From Clostridia bacterium (GTDB lineage Bacteria > Bacillota > Clostridia > Oscillospirales > Acutalibacteraceae), in assembly GCA_900766585.1 (NCBI GenBank), contig CAAFVV010000031.1, positions 1 through 35,216 on the forward strand: DNA of 35,216 nt, in the 5' to 3' direction. The position numbers and the translations under genes are program-made. The notes beneath the pieces were generated by a model. That model saw only the letters and a program-made list of their open reading frames with translations. It ran no database searches and had not been told where the DNA came from. Positions 22,325-30,030 of the stretch are shown here, piece after piece. Positions within the stretch are counted from its first letter, which is position 1, and each line of letters begins with the position of its first letter.

Positions 22325-22495
22325 TCATTCCGCAGCAGGCGCACCCACGGGGCACGTATCCGCGCAGGCACCGCAGTCGATGCACTTCTCCGGATCGATG
22401 ACATATTTGCCGTCGCCCTTGGAGATCGCCTCGGCCGGGCAGCCCTCGGCGCAGGCGCCGCACTCGATGCACTCGTCAGAGATCTTGTAAGCCAT
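22325..22495 (-). CDS. 2[4Fe-4S] ferredoxin
   Basis: A 56-residue clostridial-type ferredoxin. It has two CxxCxxCxxxCP cluster motifs, CIECGACAEGCPAEAI near residues 9-24 and CIDCGACADTCPVGAP near 38-53, after the usual MAYKISDE start. It carries low-potential electrons for oxidoreductases in the cytoplasm. The ATG at 22495 follows AAAGGAGGTG with good spacing. It sits between ricT and the trmN6-like gene on the same strand. Confidence 0.96.
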   Translation of the reverse strand: MAYKISDECIECGACAEGCPAEAISKGDGKYVIDPEKCIDCGACADTCPVGAPAAE

Positions 22496-22579
22496 GTAAA
22501 AGCACCTCCTTTTCGGTTACGAACATATCATATCATATTCTGTAAAAAAAGCAAGAATTATTTTCTGGCAGAGGGGAGA

Positions 22580-23554
22580 TCAGTCGTTTTTCGGCTCGCT
22601 TGGCGCAGTATCGGCGGGCTGATCCGCTTTATCGGGTTTGTCCGCTTTGTCGGCGCGGCGCGTGCGCAGGGGGCGGGAGGGACGCGGCGGCTGTGTCTCG
22701 GACGGTTCCTCGGCAGCGACGCTCTTTTCGGAGCGGTTTTTGCCGTCGCGCACAATGCGCACCTCGGCGACGGAAAAGCTGACGGGCGGGGAGTCGGGGG
22801 ATTTGTCCAGCAAAACCGCAACCTTGCCCGCAAGCAGGTTGACCTCGCGTACCACGCCGCGTCCTTCATCGGTCTGCACCAGTGTGCCGACACGCGGTGT
22901 GCTGCGCAGCAGCTCGTCATAGGTGTTCTGCTCGTATTTCAGGCAGCACATCAGCCGCCCGCAGCTGCCGGAAATTTTAGTCGGGTTGAGCGACAGTCCC
23001 TGTTCCTTTGCCATTTTGATGGAGACAGGCTGAAAATCGCTCAAAAACTGCGCACAGCAGAACGGACGGCCGCAGATGCCCAGTCCGCCGAGCATTTTCG
23101 CTTCGTCACGCACGCCGATCTGGCGCAGCTCGATGCGGGTGCGGAAGACCGAAGCGAGATCCTTGACAAGCCCGCGGAAATCCACGCGCCCGTCCGCCGT
23201 GAAGTAAAACAGTATCTTCGAGCCATCAAAAGCGTATTCCACATCGACGAGCTTCATGTCCAGGTTATGAGAACGGATCTTTTCCTGGCAGACGCGTATG
23301 GCGTTCTGCTCTTTTTCGGCATTTTGCACGATGCGCTGCCGATCCTCCTCCGTAGCCGGGCGGAGAACGGATTTAAGCGGCTTGACGACCGTGTCGTCGG
23401 GCACCTCACGGTTAGGCAGAACAACCTCGCCGCATTCCGGGCCGCGCGCCGTCTCCACAACAGCCATATCGCCTTTGGCGAGGGTATATTCCCCGGGATC
23501 GAAATAGTAGGTTTTTCCGGAATTGCGAAAACGGATGCCGATAATGGTGGTCAT
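22580..23554 (-). CDS. ricT: RicT (YaaT), PSP1 domain protein
   Basis: A 324-residue protein with a PSP1 domain. The cysteine blocks GLGICGRPFCCAQFLSDF and SGSCGRLMCCLKYE are diagnostic. In Bacillus, RicT with RicA and RicF forms a complex that binds Fe-S clusters and promotes RNase Y-dependent mRNA maturation. The C-terminal 70 residues are a Lys/Asp/Pro-rich disordered tail with short ADKADKPDKADQPAD repeats, longer than in Bacillus. It follows holB by 18 bases on the minus strand, as in the conserved holB-ricT order. RicA and RicF are not visible in the window. Confidence 0.95.
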   Translation of the reverse strand: MTTIIGIRFRNSGKTYYFDPGEYTLAKGDMAVVETARGPECGEVVLPNREVPDDTVVKPLKSVLRPATEEDRQRIVQNAEKEQNAIRVCQEKIRSHNLDMKLVDVEYAFDGSKILFYFTADGRVDFRGLVKDLASVFRTRIELRQIGVRDEAKMLGGLGICGRPFCCAQFLSDFQPVSIKMAKEQGLSLNPTKISGSCGRLMCCLKYEQNTYDELLRSTPRVGTLVQTDEGRGVVREVNLLAGKVAVLLDKSPDSPPVSFSVAEVRIVRDGKNRSEKSVAAEEPSETQPPRPSRPLRTRRADKADKPDKADQPADTAPSEPKND

Positions 23555-23572
23555 GCAGTACCTCCGAATGGT

Positions 23573-24562
23573 TTAATGCCCGATCGCTTCCCGCATACGG
23601 GAACACATCCGGGTCAGAAGAAGAGTCAGATTCATATTGCGCAGACGGTCGTCGCGCAGCGCCTCGGTCACATCAATGAGACGGCAGAGCCGCGCGGCGG
23701 ACAGCCGGTCGGCAAGCCGGGCGGCGGCATCGGGAGCCGGAGACAGGCGGCTTTTTGCCCCCGTGCGTATGGCAAGCGCGTCGCGAAAAACCAGGATCAG
23801 CGCCGAAAGCAGCGGCTCGATCACCGCCTTGTCCTCCGCCAGTGCCGCCGTTTCCTTCAGCAGCGGCAGCTCAAGCGGATCCAAAAGCGCATCGGTGACG
23901 GCCTGCACACGGGCAAGCGTGTCGCGGTAGGCACCGTCCTGCAGGCTGGAAAGCGTCTGGCCGATCGAGCCGCCGCAGACGGCGAGCGCCTTTTCGAGAT
24001 CTGCTTCGGGAACCTCCGGCAGCTGTGCTTTTAAATACGGCAGGGCATCTGCCGGTGCGGTCGGGCCGAGCGTCAGCACCGCCGTGCGGGAACGGATGGT
24101 GGAGAGCAGCTGCGTGCGGTTTTCGCAGGTGAGCAGAAACAGCACGTGAGAGGGCGGCTCCTCCAGAATCTTCAAAAGCGCATTTTGCGCCCGTTCGGTC
24201 ATCGCCTGCGCTTCCGCAAGGATAAATACGCGCCGCGGCGCTTCGTTCGGCAGAAGATATGCCTCGTCCCGCAGAGCGAGCACGGTCTCGAGATGAAACG
24301 ACCGCGCCGTGCCGTCGCCGCCGTATTCGGAAATGTCGGGATGAACGCCCCGCAGTGCCTTTTGGCAGCCGGGGCAGATGCCGCAGGGATGCTCGCCGTC
24401 ACCGGTGCAAACGGCGCAGCGAGCAATCAGCCGGGCTAAGGTGCGCCGTCCGCTTCCCTTTGCGCCCTCGATCAGCAGGGCGTGGGGAAACCGTCCGGCA
24501 TCCGCAAAAGCGGACACCTGAGCCTGTATGTCGGGGTGACCGACGAAACCGTCAAAGCGCAT
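23573..24562 (-). CDS. holB: DNA polymerase III subunit delta'
   Basis: A 329-residue clamp-loader subunit. It opens with the delta' MRFDGFVGHPDIQAQV and has a degenerate P-loop GAKGSGRRTLA (about 34-44; the Walker lysine is Arg). A zinc-binding module with cysteines in AVCTGDGEHPCGICPGCQ, the DEXX-equivalent FILAEAQAMTERAQNALLKI and the arginine-finger TIRSRTA follow. Degenerate ATP binding is normal for delta', which acts as the rigid arm of the loader. It lies two bases after darA and before ricT, the classic Firmicutes gene order. Confidence 0.95.
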   Translation of the reverse strand: MRFDGFVGHPDIQAQVSAFADAGRFPHALLIEGAKGSGRRTLARLIARCAVCTGDGEHPCGICPGCQKALRGVHPDISEYGGDGTARSFHLETVLALRDEAYLLPNEAPRRVFILAEAQAMTERAQNALLKILEEPPSHVLFLLTCENRTQLLSTIRSRTAVLTLGPTAPADALPYLKAQLPEVPEADLEKALAVCGGSIGQTLSSLQDGAYRDTLARVQAVTDALLDPLELPLLKETAALAEDKAVIEPLLSALILVFRDALAIRTGAKSRLSPAPDAAARLADRLSAARLCRLIDVTEALRDDRLRNMNLTLLLTRMCSRMREAIGH

Positions 24563-24564
24563 GG

Positions 24565-24885
24565 TTACAGCTTTTCGTACCGCTCCACATCCATGACGAA
24601 TACCGTGGCGCCGCCGACGGTGACCTCCATCGGGAAAGAGGAATAAGCCGAGGTGCCGTAGGTGGTGCTGGGCACCATTTGCGAGCGCTTCTTAGAGTGC
24701 TTTTCAATGATAGAAATGACCTCATCCACGCGGCTTTCGTCTACGCCGAGCAGAAAAGTGGTGTTTCCGGACATCAGAAAACCGCCCGTCGTGGCGAGCT
24801 TGGTGACCGAAAAGCCTTTTTTGGTCAGTGCAGAGGAGACGACACCGCTGTCGTCCTTGTTGACGATTGCCATAACCAGTTTCAT
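24565..24885 (-). CDS. darA: cyclic-di-AMP-binding PII-like protein DarA/PstA
   Basis: A 106-residue PII-like protein (DUF970, YaaQ). It starts MKLVMAIVNKDDSGVVSSAL, with the T-loop-like FSVTKLATTGGFLMSGNTTF and the FVMDVERYEKL end. Family members trimerise and bind c-di-AMP in Staphylococcus and Bacillus, and are thought to link that signal to osmolyte or potassium metabolism; the output is unresolved. It is the promoter-proximal gene of the darA-holB-ricT series. The ATG follows GGAGGT. Confidence 0.95.
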   Translation of the reverse strand: MKLVMAIVNKDDSGVVSSALTKKGFSVTKLATTGGFLMSGNTTFLLGVDESRVDEVISIIEKHSKKRSQMVPSTTYGTSAYSSFPMEVTVGGATVFVMDVERYEKL

Positions 24886-24931
24886 AATGCGAACGTACCT
24901 CCCGACGATAAATAAAGTTTATCTTATCATT

Positions 24932-24960
24932 ATTATACCGCATAAAATGTACGGATTCAA
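24932..24960 (-). promoter_or_regulatory. promoter of the darA-holB-ricT series
   Basis: Minus strand -35 TTGAAT (24960-24955), 17-base spacer, -10 TATAAT (24937-24932), 47 bases before darA. A short inverted repeat GATAAA/TTTATC lies in the leader at 24907-24923. Confidence 0.75.
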
Positions 24961-25025
24961 GAACTTTTTGCAAAAAAAAGGAAAGAAAAACCTACCTTTT
25001 ATAGGGTTCGTCCAATTCTGTGCCG

Positions 25026-25820
25026 CTATTTGAGGAACAGCTTGCGGTTGCGCTCGAGTACGGCTGCGCCGCGCCAGCCGTAGGGCTTTTCCTTCAGAAT
25101 CGCCTTTGCGGGAACCGTATCCAGCCACGGCTCATAGGTGTCAAAACCGACAAACGGTTCACAAACGGCTTCACGGTTGAGCGGACACACCTCCTGACAG
25201 CGGTCGCAGCCCCAGATAAGGCCATTTTTGATCAGGGCAGCCTCCTCCTCCGCGGTCAGCTTGCCCTTCCGCTGAGATACGGCGGAAAGACAGCGGCTGC
25301 GGTCGATCCCGCTTTCGGTCAGCGCGCCGGCCGGACATTGCCGCCGGCAGGCGCCGCAGCCGGGACAGCGCTGTATGCCGGTGCGGGGAGCGGAAAGCGC
25401 GGCATCGGTGACCAGTGTGCCGATAAAGACATAGGAGCCGTAGCGCGGGGTGATCAGCAGCCCGTTGTCGCCGATGCAGCCGAGTCCGGCCAGAGCGGCG
25501 GCGTAAACTTCGGGGATGGGGGAGTTGTCCACAAAGGGGACAACCTCGGCGGATAACAGCGGCGACAGCTTTTCCGCCGCCTGCCAAAGCGCGCTGCCGA
25601 CCACGCGGTGGTAATCCGGCACGCAGGCATAGCGGGACAGGTTGCGGGGCAGATCGGAGTCTACGCGGTAGGGAAACAGACAGACAATGACCGCGCGCGG
25701 CGTTTTCGGAAGCCTTTCCGCCGCGCGGCAGGCGAGCAGATGCGGACGGAGCGGGACAAAGGAACAGACCCCAAACAGGGGGATATGCAAAGCGTCCAAT
25801 ACCGCTCTCACCCGCTGCAT
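25026..25820 (-). CDS. QueG-like epoxyqueuosine reductase / 4Fe-4S protein
   Basis: A 264-residue protein with the QueG N-terminal domain and two cluster motifs. VVPFVDNSPIPEVYAAALAG (93-112) holds the Asp of the QueG active site, followed by LGCIGDNGLLI. The first cluster motif is CPGCGACRRQCPAGAL (152-167), the second CDRCQEVCPLN (205-215), with C177 as a possible further ligand. QueG reduces epoxyqueuosine to queuosine in tRNA using cobalamin. E. coli and Bacillus QueG are about 380 residues and carry a C-terminal HEAT domain for tRNA contact; this protein lacks that domain, and it is not clear whether it is full QueG or a related iron-sulfur reductase. The ATG follows GGGAGG. It is divergent from a MATE exporter. 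Confidence 0.8.
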   Translation of the reverse strand: MQRVRAVLDALHIPLFGVCSFVPLRPHLLACRAAERLPKTPRAVIVCLFPYRVDSDLPRNLSRYACVPDYHRVVGSALWQAAEKLSPLLSAEVVPFVDNSPIPEVYAAALAGLGCIGDNGLLITPRYGSYVFIGTLVTDAALSAPRTGIQRCPGCGACRRQCPAGALTESGIDRSRCLSAVSQRKGKLTAEEEAALIKNGLIWGCDRCQEVCPLNREAVCEPFVGFDTYEPWLDTVPAKAILKEKPYGWRGAAVLERNRKLFLK

Positions 25821-25847
25821 CTGCCCCGCCTCCCTTTGTTTTTCTCT

Positions 25848-25877
25848 ATTTTACCACGGAGAGGGGCGGACTGTCAA
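25848..25877 (-). promoter_or_regulatory. promoter of the QueG-like gene
   Basis: Minus strand -35 TTGACA (25877-25872), 18-base spacer, -10 TAAAAT (25853-25848). It is back-to-back with the MATE promoter. Confidence 0.75.
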
Positions 25878-25894
25878 ACCGGAATATTTGGGGC

Positions 25895-25922
25895 TTGCCA
25901 AACGGAAAAAGTGTGGTATACT
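25895..25922 (+). promoter_or_regulatory. promoter of the MATE exporter
   Basis: -35 TTGCCA (25895-25900), 16-base spacer, -10 TATACT (25917-25922). The 57-base leader contains a short hairpin GGGCGC/GCGCCC (25940-25958). Confidence 0.7.
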
Positions 25923-25979
25923 GGTGTGGTTGAGACTGTGTGGGCGCAGAAGCCGCGCCCGCGATAGGGAGATGAGCCG

Positions 25980-27350
25980 GTGAAAAAAAGCAGAGAGTTG
26001 GACATGCTCAACGGTCCGGTTTTCGGAAAGATATGGTTGTTTTCCTTTCCGCTGATGCTGTCGGGCATTCTGCAGCTTCTGTATAATGCGGCGGATCTGA
26101 TCGTTGTCGGCAACGACGTGGGCAAGACGGCGCTGGCTGCCGTCGGCTGCACCGGACCCATGGTGAACCTGATTGTCAACCTGTTTATGGGGCTGGCGGT
26201 CGGCAGCAGCGTGGCGGTCGCCCAGGCCTACGGCGCGGGGCGCTATGCCGATGTCAGCGATGCCGTACATACGTCTATAGCGATCAGCCTGATCGGCAGT
26301 GTGCTGGTCGGGGTGGTCGGCTTTTTTGCCTGCCGTCCGCTTCTGCTGCTGATGGGGACGCCGGAATCGGTCATCGACCTGTCGGTCGTCTATGTGCGGA
26401 TCTATTTTTGCGGAATGCCCGCCATCGGCGTCTATAACTTCGGCGCGGCGATTCTCCGTGCCGTCGGCGATACCCGCCGCCCGATGCTGTTTTTGGTGTT
26501 TTCCGGTCTGATCAACGTCGGTCTGAATCTGTTTTTCGTACTGGTGTTTCATATGGGTGTGGCAGGCGTTTCGCTGGCGACTGTGATCTCGCAGTGCATC
26601 GCCGCCTTTCTGACTGTGCGCTGCCTGATGCGGGCGGACGGCTGCGTGCAGTTTCATCCGCGCCAGCTGCGCATTTGCCGGGACAAGCTCAAAAGCATTC
26701 TCTACACCGGTCTGCCCGCCGGGCTGCAAAGCTCGCTGTTTTCCCTGTCCAATATGCTCATTCAGTCGTCGATCAACACCTTCGGCGATGTCATTATGGC
26801 GGGCAATACGGCGGCGTCCAATCTCGACGGCTTTGCCTATGTGGCGCTCAACTCCTTCTCTCAGGCGGCGATCACGTTCACCGGTCAGAATGTCGGCGCC
26901 CGCCGCTATGACCGTCTGCACCGGGTGTGCGGTGCCTGCTCCGTATCCGTGCTGCTGACCGGCTTTGTGATCGGTGTGATTCTGATTCTGGGCGGCAGAC
27001 CGCTGCTGGCGCTGTATGACAATACCGACCCGCAGGTTATCGAAGCGGGTATGGTCCGTTTGCAATGGATGGCGACCACCTATTTCCTGTGCGGCTTTAT
27101 GGAGATGTTTGTCGGCATGCTGCGGGGCATGGGAAAATCGGTGATGCCGATGATTGTATCGCTGCTCGGCGCCTGCGTGCTGCGCGTGGTGTGGATCTAT
27201 TCGCTGTTCGGCCGCTGGCCAGAGCTGTGGGTGGTGTATGCCTCCTATCCCGTCAGCTGGCTGCTGACCGCACTGACGCATTTTATCTGCTTCCTTGTGG
27301 TGTATCGCCGCCGGCTGGCGCAGTACCCAAAAGAAGAAGCGGCCGCGTGA
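25980..27350 (+). CDS. MATE family efflux transporter
   Basis: A 456-residue membrane protein with the 12-helix pattern of MATE exporters (two 6-helix bundles). Typical family blocks include LFSFPLMLSGILQLLYNAAD, VNLFMGLAVGSSVAVAQAYGAGR near 60-82, ILRAVGDTRRPM and, in the second half, MLRGMGKSVMPM. It exports cationic drugs or metabolites using a Na+ or H+ gradient; the substrate cannot be inferred. The GTG at 25980 is taken as start, after GGGAG. It is a single-gene unit with its own promoter and terminator. Confidence 0.95.
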   Translation: MKKSRELDMLNGPVFGKIWLFSFPLMLSGILQLLYNAADLIVVGNDVGKTALAAVGCTGPMVNLIVNLFMGLAVGSSVAVAQAYGAGRYADVSDAVHTSIAISLIGSVLVGVVGFFACRPLLLLMGTPESVIDLSVVYVRIYFCGMPAIGVYNFGAAILRAVGDTRRPMLFLVFSGLINVGLNLFFVLVFHMGVAGVSLATVISQCIAAFLTVRCLMRADGCVQFHPRQLRICRDKLKSILYTGLPAGLQSSLFSLSNMLIQSSINTFGDVIMAGNTAASNLDGFAYVALNSFSQAAITFTGQNVGARRYDRLHRVCGACSVSVLLTGFVIGVILILGGRPLLALYDNTDPQVIEAGMVRLQWMATTYFLCGFMEMFVGMLRGMGKSVMPMIVSLLGACVLRVVWIYSLFGRWPELWVVYASYPVSWLLTALTHFICFLVVYRRRLAQYPKEEAAA

Positions 27351-27364
27351 CCGGCTTATATTTT

Positions 27365-27400
27365 GCGCTCCCTGTCCGAAAAGGGCAGGGGGCGCTTTTG
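27365..27400 (+). terminator. terminator of the MATE gene
   Basis: GCGCTCCCTGTCC pairs with GGGCAGGGGGCGC (few mismatches), followed by TTTT. Confidence 0.8.
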
Positions 27401-27445
27401 GCATATAGGGGCGGAAAAAAGAAGAACAGCCGCGGCAGCTGCCGG

Positions 27446-27474
27446 TTGCCAGACTCGTATAAAGGTGATAAAAT
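27446..27474 (+). promoter_or_regulatory. promoter of the sigma factor gene
   Basis: -35 TTGCCA (27446-27451), 17-base spacer, -10 TAAAAT (27469-27474), 27 bases before the start codon. It is sigma-A-like, so expression does not obviously depend on the sigma factor itself. Confidence 0.65.
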
Positions 27475-27501
27475 AGCGGTATATAAAAAGGAGTGATGTC
27501 C

Positions 27502-28068
27502 ATGCTGCTTTATCTGAGCATGATCGACCTGCCGGAGGACAGGGATAAATTTGAACGGCTGTATCGCCGGTACAGCCGGCTGATGTGGACCGCGGCGAAC
27601 GAAATTCTACAGGACAATTATCTGGCAGAGGATGCTGTGCATGCGGCTTTTCTGAAAATTATTCCGCATATAGGAAAAATCGGCGAGGTTGACTGTCACA
27701 AAACAAAGGCTTTTGTGGTCATAGTGGTTGAGAACGAAGCAAAGAGGATATATATGACCCGCAAGAAGCAGAGGGCTGTTTCCTTTGAGGATATGCAGGG
27801 AGAACCGGCGGATCACGACGGCGGACTGGAGCGGCTGATCTCGGCATTGTCCGTTGAGGAGATTGCGGATCAGATGCAGGCGCTTTCACGGGCGGACGGT
27901 GATATTCTCATGCTGCGGTATATCCATGAGCTGAGCGACAAGGAAATTGCGCGGCTGCTGGATATCAGGGAGGCGGCAGCCCGCAAACGGCTGGAGCGCG
28001 CGCGGCGGCGTTTGGCTGCACGTTTAAGAGAGGTGGGTGAACATCATGCCGAAACAGTGGATTGCTGA
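27502..28068 (+). CDS. ECF-type RNA polymerase sigma factor
   Basis: A 188-residue sigma-70 family protein. Region 2 is visible as FERLYRRYSRLMWTAANEIL then QDNYLAEDAVHAAFLKI, and region 4 as LSDKEIARLLDIREAAARKR. Between them lies a short linker, so this is an ECF-like sigma factor. The start chosen is the ATG at 27502, eight bases after AAGGAG; two earlier in-frame start codons are too close to that site. The 3' end overlaps the DUF4367 gene, so they form a pair, likely sigma factor and membrane-bound regulator. The recognised promoter and inducing signal are not known. Confidence 0.9.
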   Translation: MLLYLSMIDLPEDRDKFERLYRRYSRLMWTAANEILQDNYLAEDAVHAAFLKIIPHIGKIGEVDCHKTKAFVVIVVENEAKRIYMTRKKQRAVSFEDMQGEPADHDGGLERLISALSVEEIADQMQALSRADGDILMLRYIHELSDKEIARLLDIREAAARKRLERARRRLAARLREVGEHHAETVDC

Positions 28069-28735
28069 CAGCAAGCTGCGGGCGGCGCTGGAGCTGTATA
28101 TGGAGCGGCGATTGGCTGAGCTGCCGGAAGACGGGGAGGGGGAGACATATGCATTTTCCTCCGTATTCAGACGGAAAATGGAGCGGCTGATCCGTATAGA
28201 GCGGCTTCCCTTTTCTGCGCTAATCAACACGGCGGGCAAGCGGGTCGCGGCGTTGCTGATCGCGGCATGCCTGGCGCTGGTGACAACGGTGTGCAGCGTC
28301 AAAGCCCTGCGGGAGCCGGTCTTTGGCTTCTTTATCGAGATCTACGAGACGTTTTCGCGGGTCCGCTTTCAAAGGGATGGCAGCGGCGAATCGGATCCAA
28401 ACCTGATCGAGCAGTATTATACGCCGCAGTTCATTCCGGACGGGTTTACCCTGGTGTCGGAAGTGCGGTATGATGTTATAGCGAACTACGAATACTGCGA
28501 CAGCGACGGCAGAGACATATCCTTTGACCAGAGCCTGCGCAATACAAGCATAGTCATCGACACAGAGGGGACTGTCGTAGAGGATGTGACTGTCAACGGC
28601 ATCGCCGCCATTTATTATCGGAACAAAGGGTATGACAACCTTATCTGGAGCGACAAGGGCTATGTGTTTACCCTGTCCGGCCCGTCCGCGCTGGGAAAAA
28701 GCGAGATCATGCGCATGGCGGAGTCCGTACAATAA
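28046..28735 (+). CDS. DUF4367 membrane protein, likely sigma-linked
   Basis: A protein of about 229 residues with a charged cytoplasmic N-terminus, one membrane segment near residues 60-83 (AALLIAACLALVTTVCSV) and an outer domain of DUF4367 type (YYTPQFIPDGFTLVSEVRY, then GIAAIYYRNKGYDNLIWSD). It overlaps the sigma factor gene by about 20 bases. DUF4367 proteins often pair with ECF sigma factors and may act as anti-sigma factors or signal inputs; binding is an inference. An in-frame GTG at 28037 is an alternative start. Nothing here shows a zinc-binding anti-sigma motif. Confidence 0.8.
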   Translation: MPKQWIADSKLRAALELYMERRLAELPEDGEGETYAFSSVFRRKMERLIRIERLPFSALINTAGKRVAALLIAACLALVTTVCSVKALREPVFGFFIEIYETFSRVRFQRDGSGESDPNLIEQYYTPQFIPDGFTLVSEVRYDVIANYEYCDSDGRDISFDQSLRNTSIVIDTEGTVVEDVTVNGIAAIYYRNKGYDNLIWSDKGYVFTLSGPSALGKSEIMRMAESVQ

Positions 28736-28837
28736 TTTTTTGTCATATTTTCGAAAAGCCTGTCACAGATTGACGCTTTTCCGGGTTGCAATAGGTAGGT
28801 ATCCGTTATGTGTGCTGTACGAAAAGGAGGAAATACC

Positions 28838-29209
28838 ATGCAGGAACAGTTTTTTGAATGGTTGGATCGTATTTTGCGGGATCAGCCGCTGCCCGAGGAG
28901 ACGGTCGCAGCGAACTTTAATCTCTACGAGTGGGAAAAGGAAAATACCTATGCCATTCAGCTCATCGGCGCCGATGAGTTTGATCCCGAGGATGAGGATT
29001 GGGCTTGTGAGGAGGTCTATTCCTCAGAGGACAACCTGTTTGTTTTCACGGATGAAAAGGGCTGGAAGCACGCGCTGAAGGCCGGGGTATCCCTTGTGAA
29101 CGCCTATCTTGCCGAGGGCGCCTATGCGCAGACGCTCAAAGCCCTGACGGCGGTCGCCGTCGGCTTTGTGGACGGCAATCTGGAGATCGTGTATACAAAC
29201 GAGGAGTAA
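28838..29209 (+). CDS. small acidic protein, putative immunity protein
   Basis: A 123-residue acidic protein with no family I can name with certainty. It reads MQEQFFEWLDRILRDQPLPE, then NLYEWEKENTYAIQLIGADE and DFDPEDEDWACEEVYSSED-like acidic stretches, ending GFVDGNLEIVYTNEE. Small acidic cytoplasmic proteins of this size are common as immunity proteins. The ATG at 28838 follows AAAAGGAGGAAA. It is the first of a run of same-strand unknown genes, and the immunity role rests on that context only. Confidence 0.65.
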   Translation: MQEQFFEWLDRILRDQPLPEETVAANFNLYEWEKENTYAIQLIGADEFDPEDEDWACEEVYSSEDNLFVFTDEKGWKHALKAGVSLVNAYLAEGAYAQTLKALTAVAVGFVDGNLEIVYTNEE

Positions 29210-29253
29210 GAGACAGTGCCGATCCGCCTTGATGATTGCAGAGGTGAAAAATC

Positions 29254-29973
29254 GTGAATCAGAATGAAGATCAAACCGAAGAACAGATAAAAGCACAGGA
29301 CGAAGGTCCCCTTGATCCGGTGATGCTTTTATACGAGATGGCGATCGAGTCGGAAGAAAAAAATATCAGCGAGGACGATGCCAAGCTGAGGGCGCAGATG
29401 TTTGCCGAGCTGGAAGAGGTGGGATATTCCTATCGCTATATTGCCGACTTGACACACCGAAACATTACCGATCCCCGCATGTATCGCATTGTGGAAAAAT
29501 ATCTGCCGTTATTTTCGAATGCGGAAATTCAGGCGGAATTGGTACACGTTATAGGAAAACGCAACAACAAATCCTGCGTCCCGCTGATCGTAGACATTTT
29601 TCGTCGATTTCCACCGGAGATCAACCGAAAAGGACTCTGCGGGCACTTAGATAATGCCTTAGCCCACACGAAGAGCAAAAAGTATCTTCCGATCTATCTC
29701 GAGTTGGCGAAGGATGAATTTTGGGGTTTTGAATTGCCGTTTACCATGGAGTTTTTGGCCAAATGGGGCGTTCCGGAAATGAGGGATCTCTTTATGAAGC
29801 GGCTGTCTTCGGATAACCCGGAGGCCGTCTGTCGTGCTATGAGAGTTTTGCATTATTATTGGGATGATGAGATCGCCGAACGTTTTCGAAAATACGCCGA
29901 CTGGGTTTGGGCGACAAAGGCAGCTTATGTGTATTTAGAGCACCATTTGTACGGCAGTCCTTTGAAATTTTAG
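29254..29973 (+). CDS. helical HEAT-like repeat protein, unknown
   Basis: A 239-residue mostly helical protein. The spacing of blocks such as AEIQAELVHVIGKRNNKSCV, PLIVDIFRRFPPEINRKGLC and AVCRAMRVLHYYWDDEIAER suggests HEAT-like helical repeats, as in scaffold-type proteins. I do not recognise a specific family. The start is the GTG at 29254 after GAGGTG. Gaps to both neighbours are under 60 bases and no terminator separates them, so it belongs to the same transcription unit. Possible roles are immunity or partner protein; neither is shown. Confidence 0.6.
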   Translation: MNQNEDQTEEQIKAQDEGPLDPVMLLYEMAIESEEKNISEDDAKLRAQMFAELEEVGYSYRYIADLTHRNITDPRMYRIVEKYLPLFSNAEIQAELVHVIGKRNNKSCVPLIVDIFRRFPPEINRKGLCGHLDNALAHTKSKKYLPIYLELAKDEFWGFELPFTMEFLAKWGVPEMRDLFMKRLSSDNPEAVCRAMRVLHYYWDDEIAERFRKYADWVWATKAAYVYLEHHLYGSPLKF

Positions 29974-30030
29974 AATCGGTATGCAGGGCGGCGGAATAGT
30001 CGATCAAACCGGCGGCAAGGGAGAAAACAC

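Noticed and set aside
21917..24034. A 705-codon plus-strand open frame across trmN6, ferredoxin, ricT and holB
   Set aside because: It crosses several well-identified minus-strand genes and their terminator, and has biased composition.
25923..25979. Possible riboswitch in the MATE leader
   Set aside because: The leader is only 57 bases with one short hairpin and does not match any riboswitch class I can recognise.
25851..27503. A 550-codon minus-strand open frame opposite the MATE gene
   Set aside because: It is histidine/glutamine-rich shadow sequence of a conserved transporter gene.
28753..28781. Hairpin after the DUF4367 gene as terminator
   Set aside because: The stem GAAAAG/CTTTTC with inner pairing is imperfect and lacks a T-run, so I could not call it a terminator with confidence.
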